Origin: Chloroflexota bacterium | GTDB taxonomy: Bacteria; Chloroflexota; Anaerolineae; Anaerolineales; Villigracilaceae | Reading direction: 5' to 3' | NCBI GenBank assembly: GCA_024224815.1 | Contig: JAAENC010000355.1 | Span: 1-64,000 of the forward strand | Length of the DNA stretch: 64,000 nucleotides | Shown: one piece after another, positions 34,071-42,703 of the stretch | Layout of the letters: each line of letters starts with the position of its first letter | Position numbering within the stretch: position 1 is the stretch's first letter | The notes under the pieces: generated by a model | What the model was told of the DNA's origin: nothing | Databases searched by the model: none | Seen by the model: the letters and a program-made list of their open reading frames with translations, nothing else | Program-made: the position numbers and the translations under genes

Positions 34071-34529
34071 TCAGCTTAGCGGAATCTCACTCGTAGACTT
34101 CGCCTCACGTAAAACCAAACTTGTATGGATTCGCGCTACACCGGAAACAGGTGTGAGCCTGTTCATCAGAAAATCTTCGAGGCTCTCCGTGTTGCGCGTA
34201 ACCACTTTGAGTAAGTAATCATACTCGCCTGTTACGTGATGACATTCCAGTACTTCTGGCATTTCGGTGATGATCTTTATAAAGCTTTCTACTTGTTGTG
34301 TATCGTGTAATTGCAAGCTGATACTCACAAAGCAAAGCAGATCGTAGCCGGCCTTTTTACGATTCACTACAGTCGCGTAGTTTTGAATAAGACCATCTTT
34401 TTCAAGGCGGCGTACGCGTGCGTGGGTGGCTGGTGGTGACAGGCTTACGCGCCGAGCCAATTCTGTATTGCTGATACGCGCATCTTTTTGCAATACCTGC
34501 AAAATATTTTTGTCAAGTTCATCTAGCAT
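34071..34529 (-). CDS. Lrp/AsnC family transcriptional regulator
   Basis: 152 residues: N-terminal winged helix-turn-helix (LDELDKNILQVLQKDARISN, then ELARRVSLSPPATHARVRRL) and C-terminal RAM ligand-binding domain (ECHHVTGEYDYLLKVVTRNT). Such proteins bind DNA as multimers and respond to amino acids. It lies directly upstream of the tyrosine phenol-lyase gene in the same direction, so tyrosine or another amino acid is the likely effector; this is inference. Confidence 0.9.
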   Translation of the reverse strand: MLDELDKNILQVLQKDARISNTELARRVSLSPPATHARVRRLEKDGLIQNYATVVNRKKAGYDLLCFVSISLQLHDTQQVESFIKIITEMPEVLECHHVTGEYDYLLKVVTRNTESLEDFLMNRLTPVSGVARIHTSLVLREAKSTSEIPLS

Positions 34530-34720
34530 TGTGAAATCCTTTTTGAGTGTTTCATTGCACTAATAATCTATCTAAAAGAAGATGTTGTGTCAATGCATAT
34601 TTTGCTGTTTTATAAAAATGACGAATTAACATATCTTTTTTGAGTGCTTAGCTTTTGTTAATTTTGATGAATGTAATATGAGCTTTTTGAAAAATTACTA
34701 AAAGAAAGCATCTTCTGTTT

Positions 34721-34726
34721 TATAAT
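34721..34726 (+). promoter_or_regulatory. -10 box giving a near-leaderless mRNA
   Basis: TATAAT ends 7 nt before the ATG at 34734, so transcription would begin at or within a nucleotide or two of the start codon. No convincing -35 box and no Shine-Dalgarno are visible. Confidence 0.4.
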
Positions 34727-34733
34727 CCCCTTC

Positions 34734-36002
34734 ATGTTTGAGCGTCTATACACTTTCCTGAATTTTATTTTTTATCTCTTTCTCTGTAGTTTACTGCTCA
34801 CGAGTTCTGTCTCCCTTCCGCTTGAAAGAATTGAAAGGGTGCAAGAATATACGCATCGTATTGAATACGATTTCCTTTCCTGGGTCGCAGATGCTTCGTG
34901 GATAAAACTCCAGCAAGCGGCATTAGGCAGCCCTCATTATATTGAAACGAGTCAACGAAAAGAGATTGTTCTCGACTATTTTCAGCTAATGGAAAAGGTT
35001 CTTTTTGCAGAATGGGAGTTGGATCAGATTTATAGTGACCCAAATATCAGCGACCCAGAACTTGAATCGGTAGAATTGCGGGAACGCCTTAAGGCTCTTT
35101 ACGCGGAACAACGTGATTTGGCACCTTTTGCCGAATCCGTGCTCGAGGCGCAGGTCAGCGTTATTTTGACGGAAGCAAGCCTAACATCGGGGGGGCAGCC
35201 GCTCCCGCAGCCGCTCTATCATATTTCTCCGCTTCCTACAGCGCTCATTATTTCACCCCGCGAGACCATCGTCCAAGAGAAAAATATCATGCTTTTGGCA
35301 GATTTTCCTGTCGATCAGCGAAATGCGCTCGAAGAAAATATCACCAAAAATCTCGATTATTCTGCCCTCGTTGTGCCCGTTGGCGGGGTCGGAATTTACC
35401 CAACAATGGGCATGCGCTCTACAAATTTGCCTTGGACGGTGGATACGGTTGCGCATGAATGGGCGCATAATTATCTAACCTGGCATCCGCTGGGTTGGAA
35501 TTATGATACCTCACCCGAATTGCGGACGATGAATGAGACGACGGCTTCGATTGTTGGCGGGGAAATTGCGGATATTTTACTCGCGCGTTTTTATCCTGAA
35601 TTTTTGGCCGCGGAACGCTCTCCTTTCAGCTTGCTCTCGTTAAATGAGCCGAGCCTCGGCCTTGAAGATGCGCCTTTCGACTATCGCGCCGAAATGCACG
35701 AAACCCGCCTTCGCGCAGACGAGTTGCTCGCTGAAGGAAAAATTGATGAAGCCGAAGCCTATATGGAAGAGCGCCGAAAATTCATGTGGGAGAACGGCTA
35801 TCCTATCCGAAAATTAAATCAGGCCTATTTTGCCTTTTACGGCGCCTACGCTGATGTCCCTGGTGGCGCGGCGGGAACAGACCCCGTTGGCCCTGCCGTG
35901 CGCGCCTTGCGTGAGCAAAGCGATTCTCTGGCAGATTTTGTGCATACTATTATGACGCTGAGTTCTTTTGAAGAGTTAGAAGCACTGGTTGGTGAAAAGT
36001 AA
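34734..36002 (+). CDS. Putative membrane-anchored zinc metallopeptidase (HEWAHN)
   Basis: 422 residues of unassigned family. An N-terminal hydrophobic helix (FLNFIFYLFLCSLLLTSSVS, 8-27) suggests export or a membrane anchor. The zinc-peptidase helix HEWAHNYLTWH is followed after about 30 residues by MNETTASIVGGEIAD, whose glutamates could supply the third ligand as in gluzincins. A charged helical C-terminus follows. It starts immediately after a -10 box and ends just before the DsbA-like/cyclophilin lipoprotein gene, so the two may form an envelope protein-quality operon. Confidence 0.65.
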   Translation: MFERLYTFLNFIFYLFLCSLLLTSSVSLPLERIERVQEYTHRIEYDFLSWVADASWIKLQQAALGSPHYIETSQRKEIVLDYFQLMEKVLFAEWELDQIYSDPNISDPELESVELRERLKALYAEQRDLAPFAESVLEAQVSVILTEASLTSGGQPLPQPLYHISPLPTALIISPRETIVQEKNIMLLADFPVDQRNALEENITKNLDYSALVVPVGGVGIYPTMGMRSTNLPWTVDTVAHEWAHNYLTWHPLGWNYDTSPELRTMNETTASIVGGEIADILLARFYPEFLAAERSPFSLLSLNEPSLGLEDAPFDYRAEMHETRLRADELLAEGKIDEAEAYMEERRKFMWENGYPIRKLNQAYFAFYGAYADVPGGAAGTDPVGPAVRALREQSDSLADFVHTIMTLSSFEELEALVGEK

Positions 36003-36003
36003 A

Positions 36004-37410
36004 ATGAAAAGTTCTCAAAAAAAAATTCTTCTAAGCGACTCTTTAAAAAGAGACTCTGTAGAGTGCGTCGCACCTAAGTCGATGGGCATTCTGCTGATTA
36101 AATGGCAAAAAGCCCATCTCCAGGTATTTTTCTCGTCAAGTTTGGTGCGACGCACTCCCTCGCTCAGACTTATTATCGAAACCATTATTTTCTTTTTATT
36201 AATAACGCTATTCATTTCAGCTTGTGCGCCCACTCCCACAAATATCGCAACACCAACACCTCCCCCGCTTATTTTTCCTGAGACCCCAACGCCTGCCGGG
36301 CCAGAATGCAGCTCTATAGAATCAATCCCTACGCCCGCCGCTTCTGACACTTCTCTTTTTCCGCCAATTTCAGACAAAGATCAACATTATGGCCCTGAAA
36401 ATGCAGCTACGAATATTATCGTTTACGGCGATTTTCAAGACTCGCCCTCGGCAGAATTGGCCTTTGTACTGATGGAATTGCGAGAAAAATATCCTGAAGG
36501 TCTAGAGATTGTATTTCGAGATTTTCCGCTTGTTACAAATCCCGGGCACGAAAAGGCAGCATACGCCGCGCACGCCGCGCACGCTGCGGCTCTACAAGGA
36601 AAATACTGGGAAATGCACGACAGCCTTTTTCTAAAGCAAAATGAATGGTCACCGCTTTCTATAAAAGATTTTCAGACTTGGCTTTCTATAGAAGCGACTT
36701 TGCTGGAGATGGACCCCGCAGAACTTGCCGCAGATATGGAGCGCGTAGAAATCATTGAAAAAGTAAAAGCATCTTTTATTGCCGCTAATGAAGTTGGCAT
36801 TCCCGGCACGCCCTTTGTTTTAATTAATGGGCAAATTTATGCAGGAATTCTTAGCCTTGAAGCACTTGACCAAATTATTTCCCTTATTTTATTGGGCGAG
36901 CGACAATTTGATATTTGCCCGCCAATGGTCATTGATCCTGAAAAAGAATATATAGCCACTTTGGAAACAGAAAAAGGCGAGATTGTCATTCAGTTCTATC
37001 CCGCTAGTGCTCCTATTGCCGTAAACAATTTTGTTTTTCTGGCTCAATCAGGCTGGTACGATGGCGTTACTTTTCATCGCGTTCTTCTCGACTATTTTGC
37101 TGAAACAGGCGATCCCAGCGGAACAGGGCAGGGAAATCCCGGCTATTTTTTCAAAAATGAAATCGACCCTGCGCTTTCCTTTGATCGCCCGGGCGTTGTC
37201 GCCATGAAAAATATCGGAGAGAACACGAACGGGAGTCAATTCTTTATCACCTACGATGCTGTTCCTTCATACGATGGAAAATACACGATATTTGGACAAG
37301 TGCTCAGCGGCATGGAATTTCTCGCAGAGCTTTCTCCGCGTGACTCCAAAATCGGCGAAGTATTGCCGCCCGGCGACATCCTGCTCAGCGTGACGATTGA
37401 AGAACGATAA
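36004..37410 (+). CDS. Lipoprotein with DsbA-like domain lacking cysteines, fused to a cyclophilin-type prolyl isomerase
   Basis: 468 residues from the ATG at 36004. The true N-terminus is uncertain: codons up to about 36160 are an inverted repeat element. The real signal is IIFFLLITLFISACAPTP with lipobox Cys. Residues about 120-310 resemble DsbA/thioredoxin (NIIVYGDFQDSPSAELAFVL, IPGTPFVLINGQIYAG), but the CxxC site is replaced by DSPS. Residues about 325-468 are a cyclophilin PPIase (GVTFHRVL, NGSQFFITYDAVPSYDGKYT, IFGQVLSGMEF) with the usual FHR and QFF residues. It probably acts outside the membrane on protein folding. A second ATG at 36079 is an alternative start. Confidence 0.8.
   Translation: MKSSQKKILLSDSLKRDSVECVAPKSMGILLIKWQKAHLQVFFSSSLVRRTPSLRLIIETIIFFLLITLFISACAPTPTNIATPTPPPLIFPETPTPAGPECSSIESIPTPAASDTSLFPPISDKDQHYGPENAATNIIVYGDFQDSPSAELAFVLMELREKYPEGLEIVFRDFPLVTNPGHEKAAYAAHAAHAAALQGKYWEMHDSLFLKQNEWSPLSIKDFQTWLSIEATLLEMDPAELAADMERVEIIEKVKASFIAANEVGIPGTPFVLINGQIYAGILSLEALDQIISLILLGERQFDICPPMVIDPEKEYIATLETEKGEIVIQFYPASAPIAVNNFVFLAQSGWYDGVTFHRVLLDYFAETGDPSGTGQGNPGYFFKNEIDPALSFDRPGVVAMKNIGENTNGSQFFITYDAVPSYDGKYTIFGQVLSGMEFLAELSPRDSKIGEVLPPGDILLSVTIEER
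36061..36157. repeat. Nested inverted repeat (GAGTGCGTCGCACC) inside the 5' end of a reading frame
   Basis: GAGTGCGTCGCACC at 36061-36074 is the exact complement of GGTGCGACGCACTC at 36144-36157; a second nested pair GATGGGC (36081-36087) / GCCCATC (36112-36118) lies inside. The element interrupts the expected short distance between start codon and lipoprotein signal peptide. Confidence 0.7.
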
Positions 37411-37418
37411 GGTATAAT
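37390..37418 (+). promoter_or_regulatory. Promoter of the DedA gene
   Basis: GTGACG, 17-nt spacer, perfect TATAAT (37413-37418); the -35 box lies inside the last codons of the preceding gene. Confidence 0.55.
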
Positions 37419-37469
37419 CGCCCGCTGTTGTCAAAAAATAAGTAATTCAAAAATAAAAAGAGAGAAAAA

Positions 37470-38150
37470 ATGGAACTTCTAACCCAATTTGTCGACATCT
37501 TCCTACACCTTGATGTACATCTAAATGAGATCATTTCTCAATACGGCCCATGGACTTACGGCATTCTGTTTACAATCATTTTTGTCGAGACAGGGCTTGT
37601 TATCATGCCCTTTTTGCCCGGCGATTCCCTCCTCTTCGCCGCTGGTGCACTTGCCGCACTCGAAGGGAGCGTTCTCAATATTTGGCTGATGATCGGTCTT
37701 TTAATGATCGCTGCCATTCTCGGCGATACCGTCAACTACTGGATCGGCCACAGACTCGGTGAGAAAGCTTACGAAAGCAAATGGGTCAAAAAAGAATATA
37801 TAGACAAAACCCATGAATTCTTTGAAAAACACGGCGGAAAAACCATCTTCCTCGCGCGTTTTGTGCCTATTATCCGCACCTTTGCACCTTTCGTTGCTGG
37901 CATCGGCCACATGTCTTATAAATATTTCTTCTCTTATAACGTTATCGGCGGCCTGGTTTGGGTTCCCCTTTTCTCGTTGGCTGGCTATTTCTTCGGTGGG
38001 CTGGAGTTTGTCGAGCATAACTTTACGCTCGTTATTTTGGCCATTATCGCCATCTCCCTTGTCCCCGTTTTTATTGAAGCCTGGAAGGCACGTAAAGAAA
38101 GCGCCGCAACAAAAAAAGAAGTAGCTACTGCAGAAGTAGAAATCGAATAA
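37470..38150 (+). CDS. DedA family membrane protein
   Basis: 226 residues, polytopic. DedA/VTT motifs: [22 protein letters not shown], the amphipathic re-entrant region [15 protein letters not shown], and [19 protein letters not shown] with the conserved arginines. Family members are proton-coupled lipid transporters or scramblases that recycle undecaprenyl phosphate or phosphatidylethanolamine and affect envelope stability. The sequence does not show which lipid. Own promoter, terminator directly behind. Confidence 0.9.
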   Translation: MELLTQFVDIFLHLDVHLNEIISQYGPWTYGILFTIIFVETGLVIMPFLPGDSLLFAAGALAALEGSVLNIWLMIGLLMIAAILGDTVNYWIGHRLGEKAYESKWVKKEYIDKTHEFFEKHGGKTIFLARFVPIIRTFAPFVAGIGHMSYKYFFSYNVIGGLVWVPLFSLAGYFFGGLEFVEHNFTLVILAIIAISLVPVFIEAWKARKESAATKKEVATAEVEIE

Positions 38151-38170
38151 AACCCCTTCACCAAGAAGAT

Positions 38171-38197
38171 AAAAGCCCCGCATAAGTCGGGGCTTTT
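38171..38197 (+). terminator. Terminator of the DedA gene
   Basis: AAAAGCCCCG, loop CATAAGT, CGGGGCTTTT. A 10-bp stem ending 10 bp before the VanZ start, so VanZ is read only by read-through or from a hidden promoter. Confidence 0.8.
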
Positions 38198-38207
38198 GCG
38201 TATTGCT

Positions 38208-38591
38208 ATGAGAAAAAAGTGGCTCAGTACCCTCCTTGTAGTTTTTGCCCTGTTTATTGTTGTATTGACGAATAGTGGAAACCTGCCGCGCTCCATCAAG
38301 AATTTATATAACTTCCCTAACGGCGATAAACTAGGACATTTCCTCTTGATGGGATTGCTCAGCCTCGTTCTTAATTGGACAGCGCTCGTCTCGCGCGTGG
38401 ATAAGAAGCCTGCCTCCGTTGTTTGGGCAGTTAGTCTGACCCTTACATTTTTCGTGACCCTCGAAGAACTCTCCCAAAAATTCTTCCCCCGCCGAACATT
38501 TTCTCTGCTTGATCTTCTTTTTTCTTACGCGGGTATTGCCCTCTTTGCTTGGTTGGCGTATTTTTTTTATGCCAGACGAGCTAGAGTTTGA
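38208..38591 (+). CDS. VanZ-like family membrane protein
   Basis: 127 residues with four predicted transmembrane segments; NFPNGDKLGHFLLMGLLSL, LEELSQKFFPRRTFSLLDLL and a final hydrophobic helix match the VanZ-like domain (the conserved DK.xHF and E..Q....R......D pattern). Function of the family is poorly known; one member lowers teicoplanin susceptibility. ATG 38208 is preferred over a TTG at 38196 that lies within the preceding terminator. Confidence 0.8.
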   Translation: MRKKWLSTLLVVFALFIVVLTNSGNLPRSIKNLYNFPNGDKLGHFLLMGLLSLVLNWTALVSRVDKKPASVVWAVSLTLTFFVTLEELSQKFFPRRTFSLLDLLFSYAGIALFAWLAYFFYARRARV

Positions 38592-38686
38592 AAATAGCTG
38601 AAAACACAAATTGATTTTTGCTGACTGTGATGGTAATTCGAATTCCTGGAATGTGGAAAGATCAGTAGATTATTCTTTGTGTATGT

Positions 38687-38893
38687 TCAGGCGCATCGTC
38701 GAAGGCGTGGAGGTCCTCCTCCTTGTAATTCGCTTTGTGGAAAGTCCATAATCAAATGAGTATTCGTTTCTGAACATAAGTACTCTATTTCCCATGTTTC
38801 TCCATCTACATGAATTTTTTCTAAGTGCTCTCGAGCATATTTTTGAGCTTCAACTCCATTAAGTTCGGTTACGTGCTGACATTGGCACTTCAT
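38687..38893 (-). CDS. Small cytosolic protein of unknown function, 68 aa
   Basis: Not recognised. MKCQCQHVTELNGVEAQKYA begins a 68-residue protein with an N-terminal CxCxH cluster, a helix, a two-strand segment ETWEIEYLCSETNTHLIMDF and a glycine/proline/arginine-rich end (QGGGPPRLRR). Start at ATG 38891-38893, with AGAAGG 8-10 nt upstream; a longer frame to 38923 exists. The compact size and Cys/His cluster could indicate metal binding, which is a guess. It stands alone, converging with VanZ. Confidence 0.55.
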   Translation of the reverse strand: MKCQCQHVTELNGVEAQKYAREHLEKIHVDGETWEIEYLCSETNTHLIMDFPQSELQGGGPPRLRRCA

Positions 38894-39023
38894 TTTACTG
38901 TCCCTTCTTCTTAAACTCTTCAATTGAAGCCTGAAACTTAAGAATTCAAGCCTGTTATGTTAATTTTCCTCGTCCGCGTGGGGGCAGGGCGATGGGCGGG
39001 TTCTCGCCCATAAAAGAGAATGT

Positions 39024-39095
39024 TCATCCAAAGAGCAAAGCGACGAAAGAAACCAGAACGAGCAATCCCCCAGCGAACGAGATTATGAGCAGCAT
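39024..39095 (-). CDS. Possible 23-aa single-pass membrane microprotein downstream of der
   Basis: ATG (39093-39095) to TGA encodes MLLIISFAGGLLVLVSFVAL then LFG, almost entirely hydrophobic and long enough for one transmembrane helix. It lies 22 bp after the der stop on the same strand. There is no good Shine-Dalgarno, so chance cannot be excluded. Confidence 0.25.
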   Translation of the reverse strand: MLLIISFAGGLLVLVSFVALLFG

Positions 39096-39117
39096 TGTCA
39101 GGATGTGAAAAACTCCA

Positions 39118-40491
39118 CTAGTTCCCCTTCTTTTCTTTTCCTTTTAGAACAATGCGGATCGGTGTGCCGAGAAATTCATGAGCTTCACGGATTCGATTTT
39201 CAAGGAAGCGTTTATAGCTAAAGTGCATCAATTTAGGGTCGTTGACATAGACAAGGAAAGTCGGTGGGTCAGAGCGAACTTGGGTGGCATAATAAATTTT
39301 GAGCTGTCGCCCGGCCTGCGATGGGGCAGGGTGTGCGTCTAATGCGTCGCGCAAAATTCTATTGAGTTGAGATGTAGAGATACGTGTTAATCGTGCTTCT
39401 TGTACTTTTAGCGCAAGCGGGAGTACTTTGTCTACTCTTTGCCCCGTTGTGGCTGAGATAAAAAGTAGCGGCACATAGGGCATAAAGTTCAGCTCTTGTA
39501 GAATTTTCTCAGTATAGTAATTCATCGTGTAGCTGTCTTTTGCAATTGCATCCCATTTATTGACGAGAACGATTGTGCTTTTCCACTCGTCCAGAATAAA
39601 ACCGGCGATATGCAAATCCTGGGCGGTGATGCCGGTTTCGGCATCGACCATCAGCAGAGCCACGTCGGAGCGTTCGATCGCTTTTTTAGCGCGCACAACG
39701 CTGTAGCGTTCTACGCCCGGGTCTATTTTTCCGCGTTTACGAATACCAGCTGTGTCTATCAGCGTTAGAGGAATATCATCGTATTCCATCTTTGAGTCTA
39801 CTGCGTCGCGCGTTGTGCCTGCAATAGGGCTGACAATGGCGCGTTCTTCTCCTGCTAATTTATTTAACAGACTCGATTTACCTGCATTTGGTTTACCAAC
39901 GATGGCAATTTTTATCGAATCATCTGCTTCGCTTTCGGTTTCAGGAAAATTGGCGATAACCATATCGAGCAGATCGCCAACATTTGCGCCGTGCATGGCA
40001 GAAATGGGGAAAGGTTCGTCTAATCCCAATTCGTAAAATTCGATGGCTGCGGCACGACGTTCTTCATTTTCACATTTATTGACCACAAGGTAGATCGGCG
40101 GCCAAAATGTACCATCTTCGAGTTTCTTTTGGCTGCGGCGTAAAATTTCTGCTACTTCTCGGTCTGGCGGGGTGGGGCCTGTGCCGCCGTCTGTCAGGAA
40201 GAGAACTGCATCAGATTCTTCGATGGCAACCTGCGCTTGGGATTTAATATCCAAGATGAAGTCCGCCGAGCCAGTTGAAAGGGGGGTGTCGCCGCCGTGT
40301 GTAGGGTCGATTCCGCCGGTGTCGATCACATCAAAATAAACGCCGCTCCATTCCGATTCGGCAAGAATCCTGTCACGAGTGGTGCCGGGTGTATCATCTA
40401 CAATTGCGAGACGTTCTCCAACGAGACGATTAAAAAGGGAGCTTTTGCCCACATTGGGGCGGCCTACAAGGGCGACTACTGGTTTTGTCAT
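39118..40491 (-). CDS. der: Ribosome-assembly GTPase Der (EngA)
   Basis: 457 residues, normal length. Two tandem G domains: G1 motifs GRPNVGKSSLFNRL (10-23) and GKPNAGKSSLLNKL (about 200-213), each with DTPGTTRD/PIAGTTRD G2, DTGG/DTAG G3 and NKCE/NKWD G4 motifs, followed by a C-terminal KH-like domain. It binds the 50S subunit during assembly. Last gene of the coaE-cdaA-cdaR-der gene run; 42 bp separate it from the YbbR gene. Confidence 0.97.
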   Translation of the reverse strand: MTKPVVALVGRPNVGKSSLFNRLVGERLAIVDDTPGTTRDRILAESEWSGVYFDVIDTGGIDPTHGGDTPLSTGSADFILDIKSQAQVAIEESDAVLFLTDGGTGPTPPDREVAEILRRSQKKLEDGTFWPPIYLVVNKCENEERRAAAIEFYELGLDEPFPISAMHGANVGDLLDMVIANFPETESEADDSIKIAIVGKPNAGKSSLLNKLAGEERAIVSPIAGTTRDAVDSKMEYDDIPLTLIDTAGIRKRGKIDPGVERYSVVRAKKAIERSDVALLMVDAETGITAQDLHIAGFILDEWKSTIVLVNKWDAIAKDSYTMNYYTEKILQELNFMPYVPLLFISATTGQRVDKVLPLALKVQEARLTRISTSQLNRILRDALDAHPAPSQAGRQLKIYYATQVRSDPPTFLVYVNDPKLMHFSYKRFLENRIREAHEFLGTPIRIVLKGKEKKGN

Positions 40492-40533
40492 AAGATTTTT
40501 CTCTCCTCTCTGTGAGAGAGGGCTAGGGTTTGA

Positions 40534-41781
40534 TTATGGGGATGCCGTCGGCGTAGCGAGTGGCGCGGTGCTAAGCGTAATCTCTATGCTTTCGGGCAAA
40601 ATGGTTTCAACCTGAATATCTTCATCCAGAATTTCAACAATGGGAACGAGTTGGTGAACGCCGATATCGAGTCCTTCCACATCTAAAATGACGCGCAAAT
40701 CGTCAGTGCTGAGTGCGTCGAGCGCAGGTAAGGGACCGGAAATAATAACATCTACAGTGAGCGAGGAAAGTTCGGCGACCAAAGCGGGGTCAAGATTGAT
40801 TATTTCGAGTGCTTTTTCTGAGATGGTGAGACTGCTCAAAATCGCTTCTACGCTGACTTTTACCAGAACACTTTGATCGCCAACAAGTGAAACATTTTCG
40901 GGCAAATTTAATTTCAAACGTGCTGAAACATCTTCGCTTATGCCGTCAATATTAAGGGCTTCTGTTTCCAAAATACCAGAAAGGCTGTTGACCAATTGCG
41001 TATCAGCAGAGTAAACGGTTACGACCAAAGGAAAAACGGTGATATTGGTTAAACGGTGCAGGTTTGCGACCTGCCCCTCAACAACGACTTTTACCGCCAT
41101 ATCTCTATAGCCACCTTCCTGACTTATAGGGATAAATAAATCGACAGTCTCAAAACTAAGGTCAATTCCGCGGACAACCTTGCCCTCAGCGTCGAGAGCC
41201 GCTATAGAAAGACTCTCGTTTATATCTTCTCGAATATCACTTTTCGTGAAAGAGGCTTGTACTTTGTCCACACGACCGACAAGCGATTTTGGGCCAGATA
41301 TTTGCATTTCGTTTACATTAAGACGCTCAGAGCCAGCTTGGTAGCCTATAGAAGTTTCCAGGTCTAAAGAAAGGTTGATCGGAAAGTTTTGCGTAACCAA
41401 TTCTTCGAGTTTTATCTCTATAGATGGCGGTGTAAAGGAAATAATTCGTGTCGGTTGAATGCCGACCTGAATTTGTGGCGTGAGTGAATATTCTCCGGGC
41501 TTTAGACCAGAAAGATCAAGAATAGCGTGGATACTTTCATCGTTAGCGGTTAATTGAGTCCAGATGGATTGGGGCGCACGTAAATTTAACGTGATCTGCT
41601 TCGTATAATTATTGGTGATGACGAGAGCAGTATCTTGCCCCACCACCTCGAGCGGAATCGGCGCTGGGTAATCTTGCTCCACATCTGGGTTAGATGCATT
41701 AACCGCAGCGATCCAGACACCGGTCGCGAGAACGAACGCAAGTAAAAAAGTACTGATATTTTTACCAAGCCAACGAAACAT
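40534..41781 (-). CDS. YbbR-domain protein (CdaR-like regulator of diadenylate cyclase)
   Basis: 415 residues: one N-terminal membrane anchor (NISTFLLAFVLATGVWIAAV, about 7-26) and an extracytoplasmic part of about four YbbR repeats (beta-rich segments such as YPAPIPLEVVGQDTALVITN and FPINLSLDLETSIGYQAGSE). Proteins of this type sit beside and regulate CdaA. Its ATG lies just beyond the cdaA stop codon (TAATATG), indicating translational coupling. Confidence 0.88.
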   Translation of the reverse strand: MFRWLGKNISTFLLAFVLATGVWIAAVNASNPDVEQDYPAPIPLEVVGQDTALVITNNYTKQITLNLRAPQSIWTQLTANDESIHAILDLSGLKPGEYSLTPQIQVGIQPTRIISFTPPSIEIKLEELVTQNFPINLSLDLETSIGYQAGSERLNVNEMQISGPKSLVGRVDKVQASFTKSDIREDINESLSIAALDAEGKVVRGIDLSFETVDLFIPISQEGGYRDMAVKVVVEGQVANLHRLTNITVFPLVVTVYSADTQLVNSLSGILETEALNIDGISEDVSARLKLNLPENVSLVGDQSVLVKVSVEAILSSLTISEKALEIINLDPALVAELSSLTVDVIISGPLPALDALSTDDLRVILDVEGLDIGVHQLVPIVEILDEDIQVETILPESIEITLSTAPLATPTASP

Positions 41782-41782
41782 A

Positions 41783-42694
41783 TTATTCTTTTTTACCTCT
41801 AAAAAGGAAAGGGAAAAAACGCTCGAAAAATCCTACGCTGCGCGTCATCCCTGCCGGACGATAAAAAGCCAGAAGGATATTCTCCAATCGGCCAATGCTC
41901 AGCTGGCGGATAATCCGCCCGCTTTGGGCTACAGAAATATCTCCATTTTCTTCTGAGATAACGAGGGCGAGTGCGTCGCTTTCTTCTGAGATGCCTAAGG
42001 CAGCACGATGCCGAAGTCCCATCTCACGCTCGGGGGAGTTAGTAAGAATTCCGCTTGAGGAGAGAGGCATAATTGCTGAAGCGGAAGCAAGCCTAAAACT
42101 GGTAATGATTACGGCTCCATCGTGCAGAGGGGTGTTGGGATAAAAAATCTGCAATAAGATTTCTGGCGTAATGCTTGCATCCATCCGCACGCCGGTTTCT
42201 ATAAAGGATTCAAGATTATCAAAGCGCTGTAGAACGATCAAGGCTCCATGCTGTCGCGCAGAAAGTCGTGCTGTTGCGCTAATGAGAGACGCTACTGTTT
42301 TTTCGATCTGGTCTTCGGTGTTTTGCTTGTTGATAGAAATAATAAGACCCGCTCTCCCTATCCGTTCAAGAGCGCGACGAATCTCCGGTGCAAAAAGAAC
42401 GGGAACTGCAAAGAGTAATGCCGGTAATGTTGCGTTGATAAGCCATGAAAAAGCTGGTAAATTGACCAGGCTGGTTAGAAAAAGAATGAAGACAACTAAA
42501 AGAAGAACGCCACGCAAGAGAGCCATGGCTTGCGTATCTCTTATCATATAAAGTAAAGCAAAAAAGATAAGCGTAACCAGAAAAATATCAAGCAGGCTCA
42601 GCCAGTTGAGACGTTCAAAAAAGAAAAGTAAGTCGCTAAAAAGATTGGTCACAAGAATAGTTAGGATAAAAATGGGCTGGAAAATCCAGCCCAT
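41783..42694 (-). CDS. cdaA: Diadenylate cyclase CdaA
   Basis: Makes cyclic di-AMP from two ATP at the membrane. Three N-terminal transmembrane helices (within residues about 30-105), then a DisA_N domain with the catalytic DGA (TPLHDGAVIITSFR) and RHR (MGLRHRAALGISEESDA) motifs. The longest frame starts at ATG 42694, which lies in the stem of a terminator-like hairpin and adds an atypical hydrophobic stretch. The GTG at 42647-42649 (TNLFSDLLFFFERLNWLSLL next) gives the family's usual N-terminus and may be the real start. Neighbouring YbbR gene supports the assignment. Confidence 0.9.
   Translation of the reverse strand: MGWIFQPIFILTILVTNLFSDLLFFFERLNWLSLLDIFLVTLIFFALLYMIRDTQAMALLRGVLLLVVFILFLTSLVNLPAFSWLINATLPALLFAVPVLFAPEIRRALERIGRAGLIISINKQNTEDQIEKTVASLISATARLSARQHGALIVLQRFDNLESFIETGVRMDASITPEILLQIFYPNTPLHDGAVIITSFRLASASAIMPLSSSGILTNSPEREMGLRHRAALGISEESDALALVISEENGDISVAQSGRIIRQLSIGRLENILLAFYRPAGMTRSVGFFERFFPFLFRGKKE
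42666..42694 (-). terminator. Hairpin at the coaE-cdaA junction
   Basis: On the minus strand ATGGGCTGG, loop ATTTT, CCAGCCCAT then TTTTA. It lies 10 bp after the coaE stop and overlaps the first possible cdaA ATG, so it is either a coaE terminator or a structure that hides the upstream cdaA start. Confidence 0.6.
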
Positions 42695-42703
42695 CTCTGT
42701 TGA

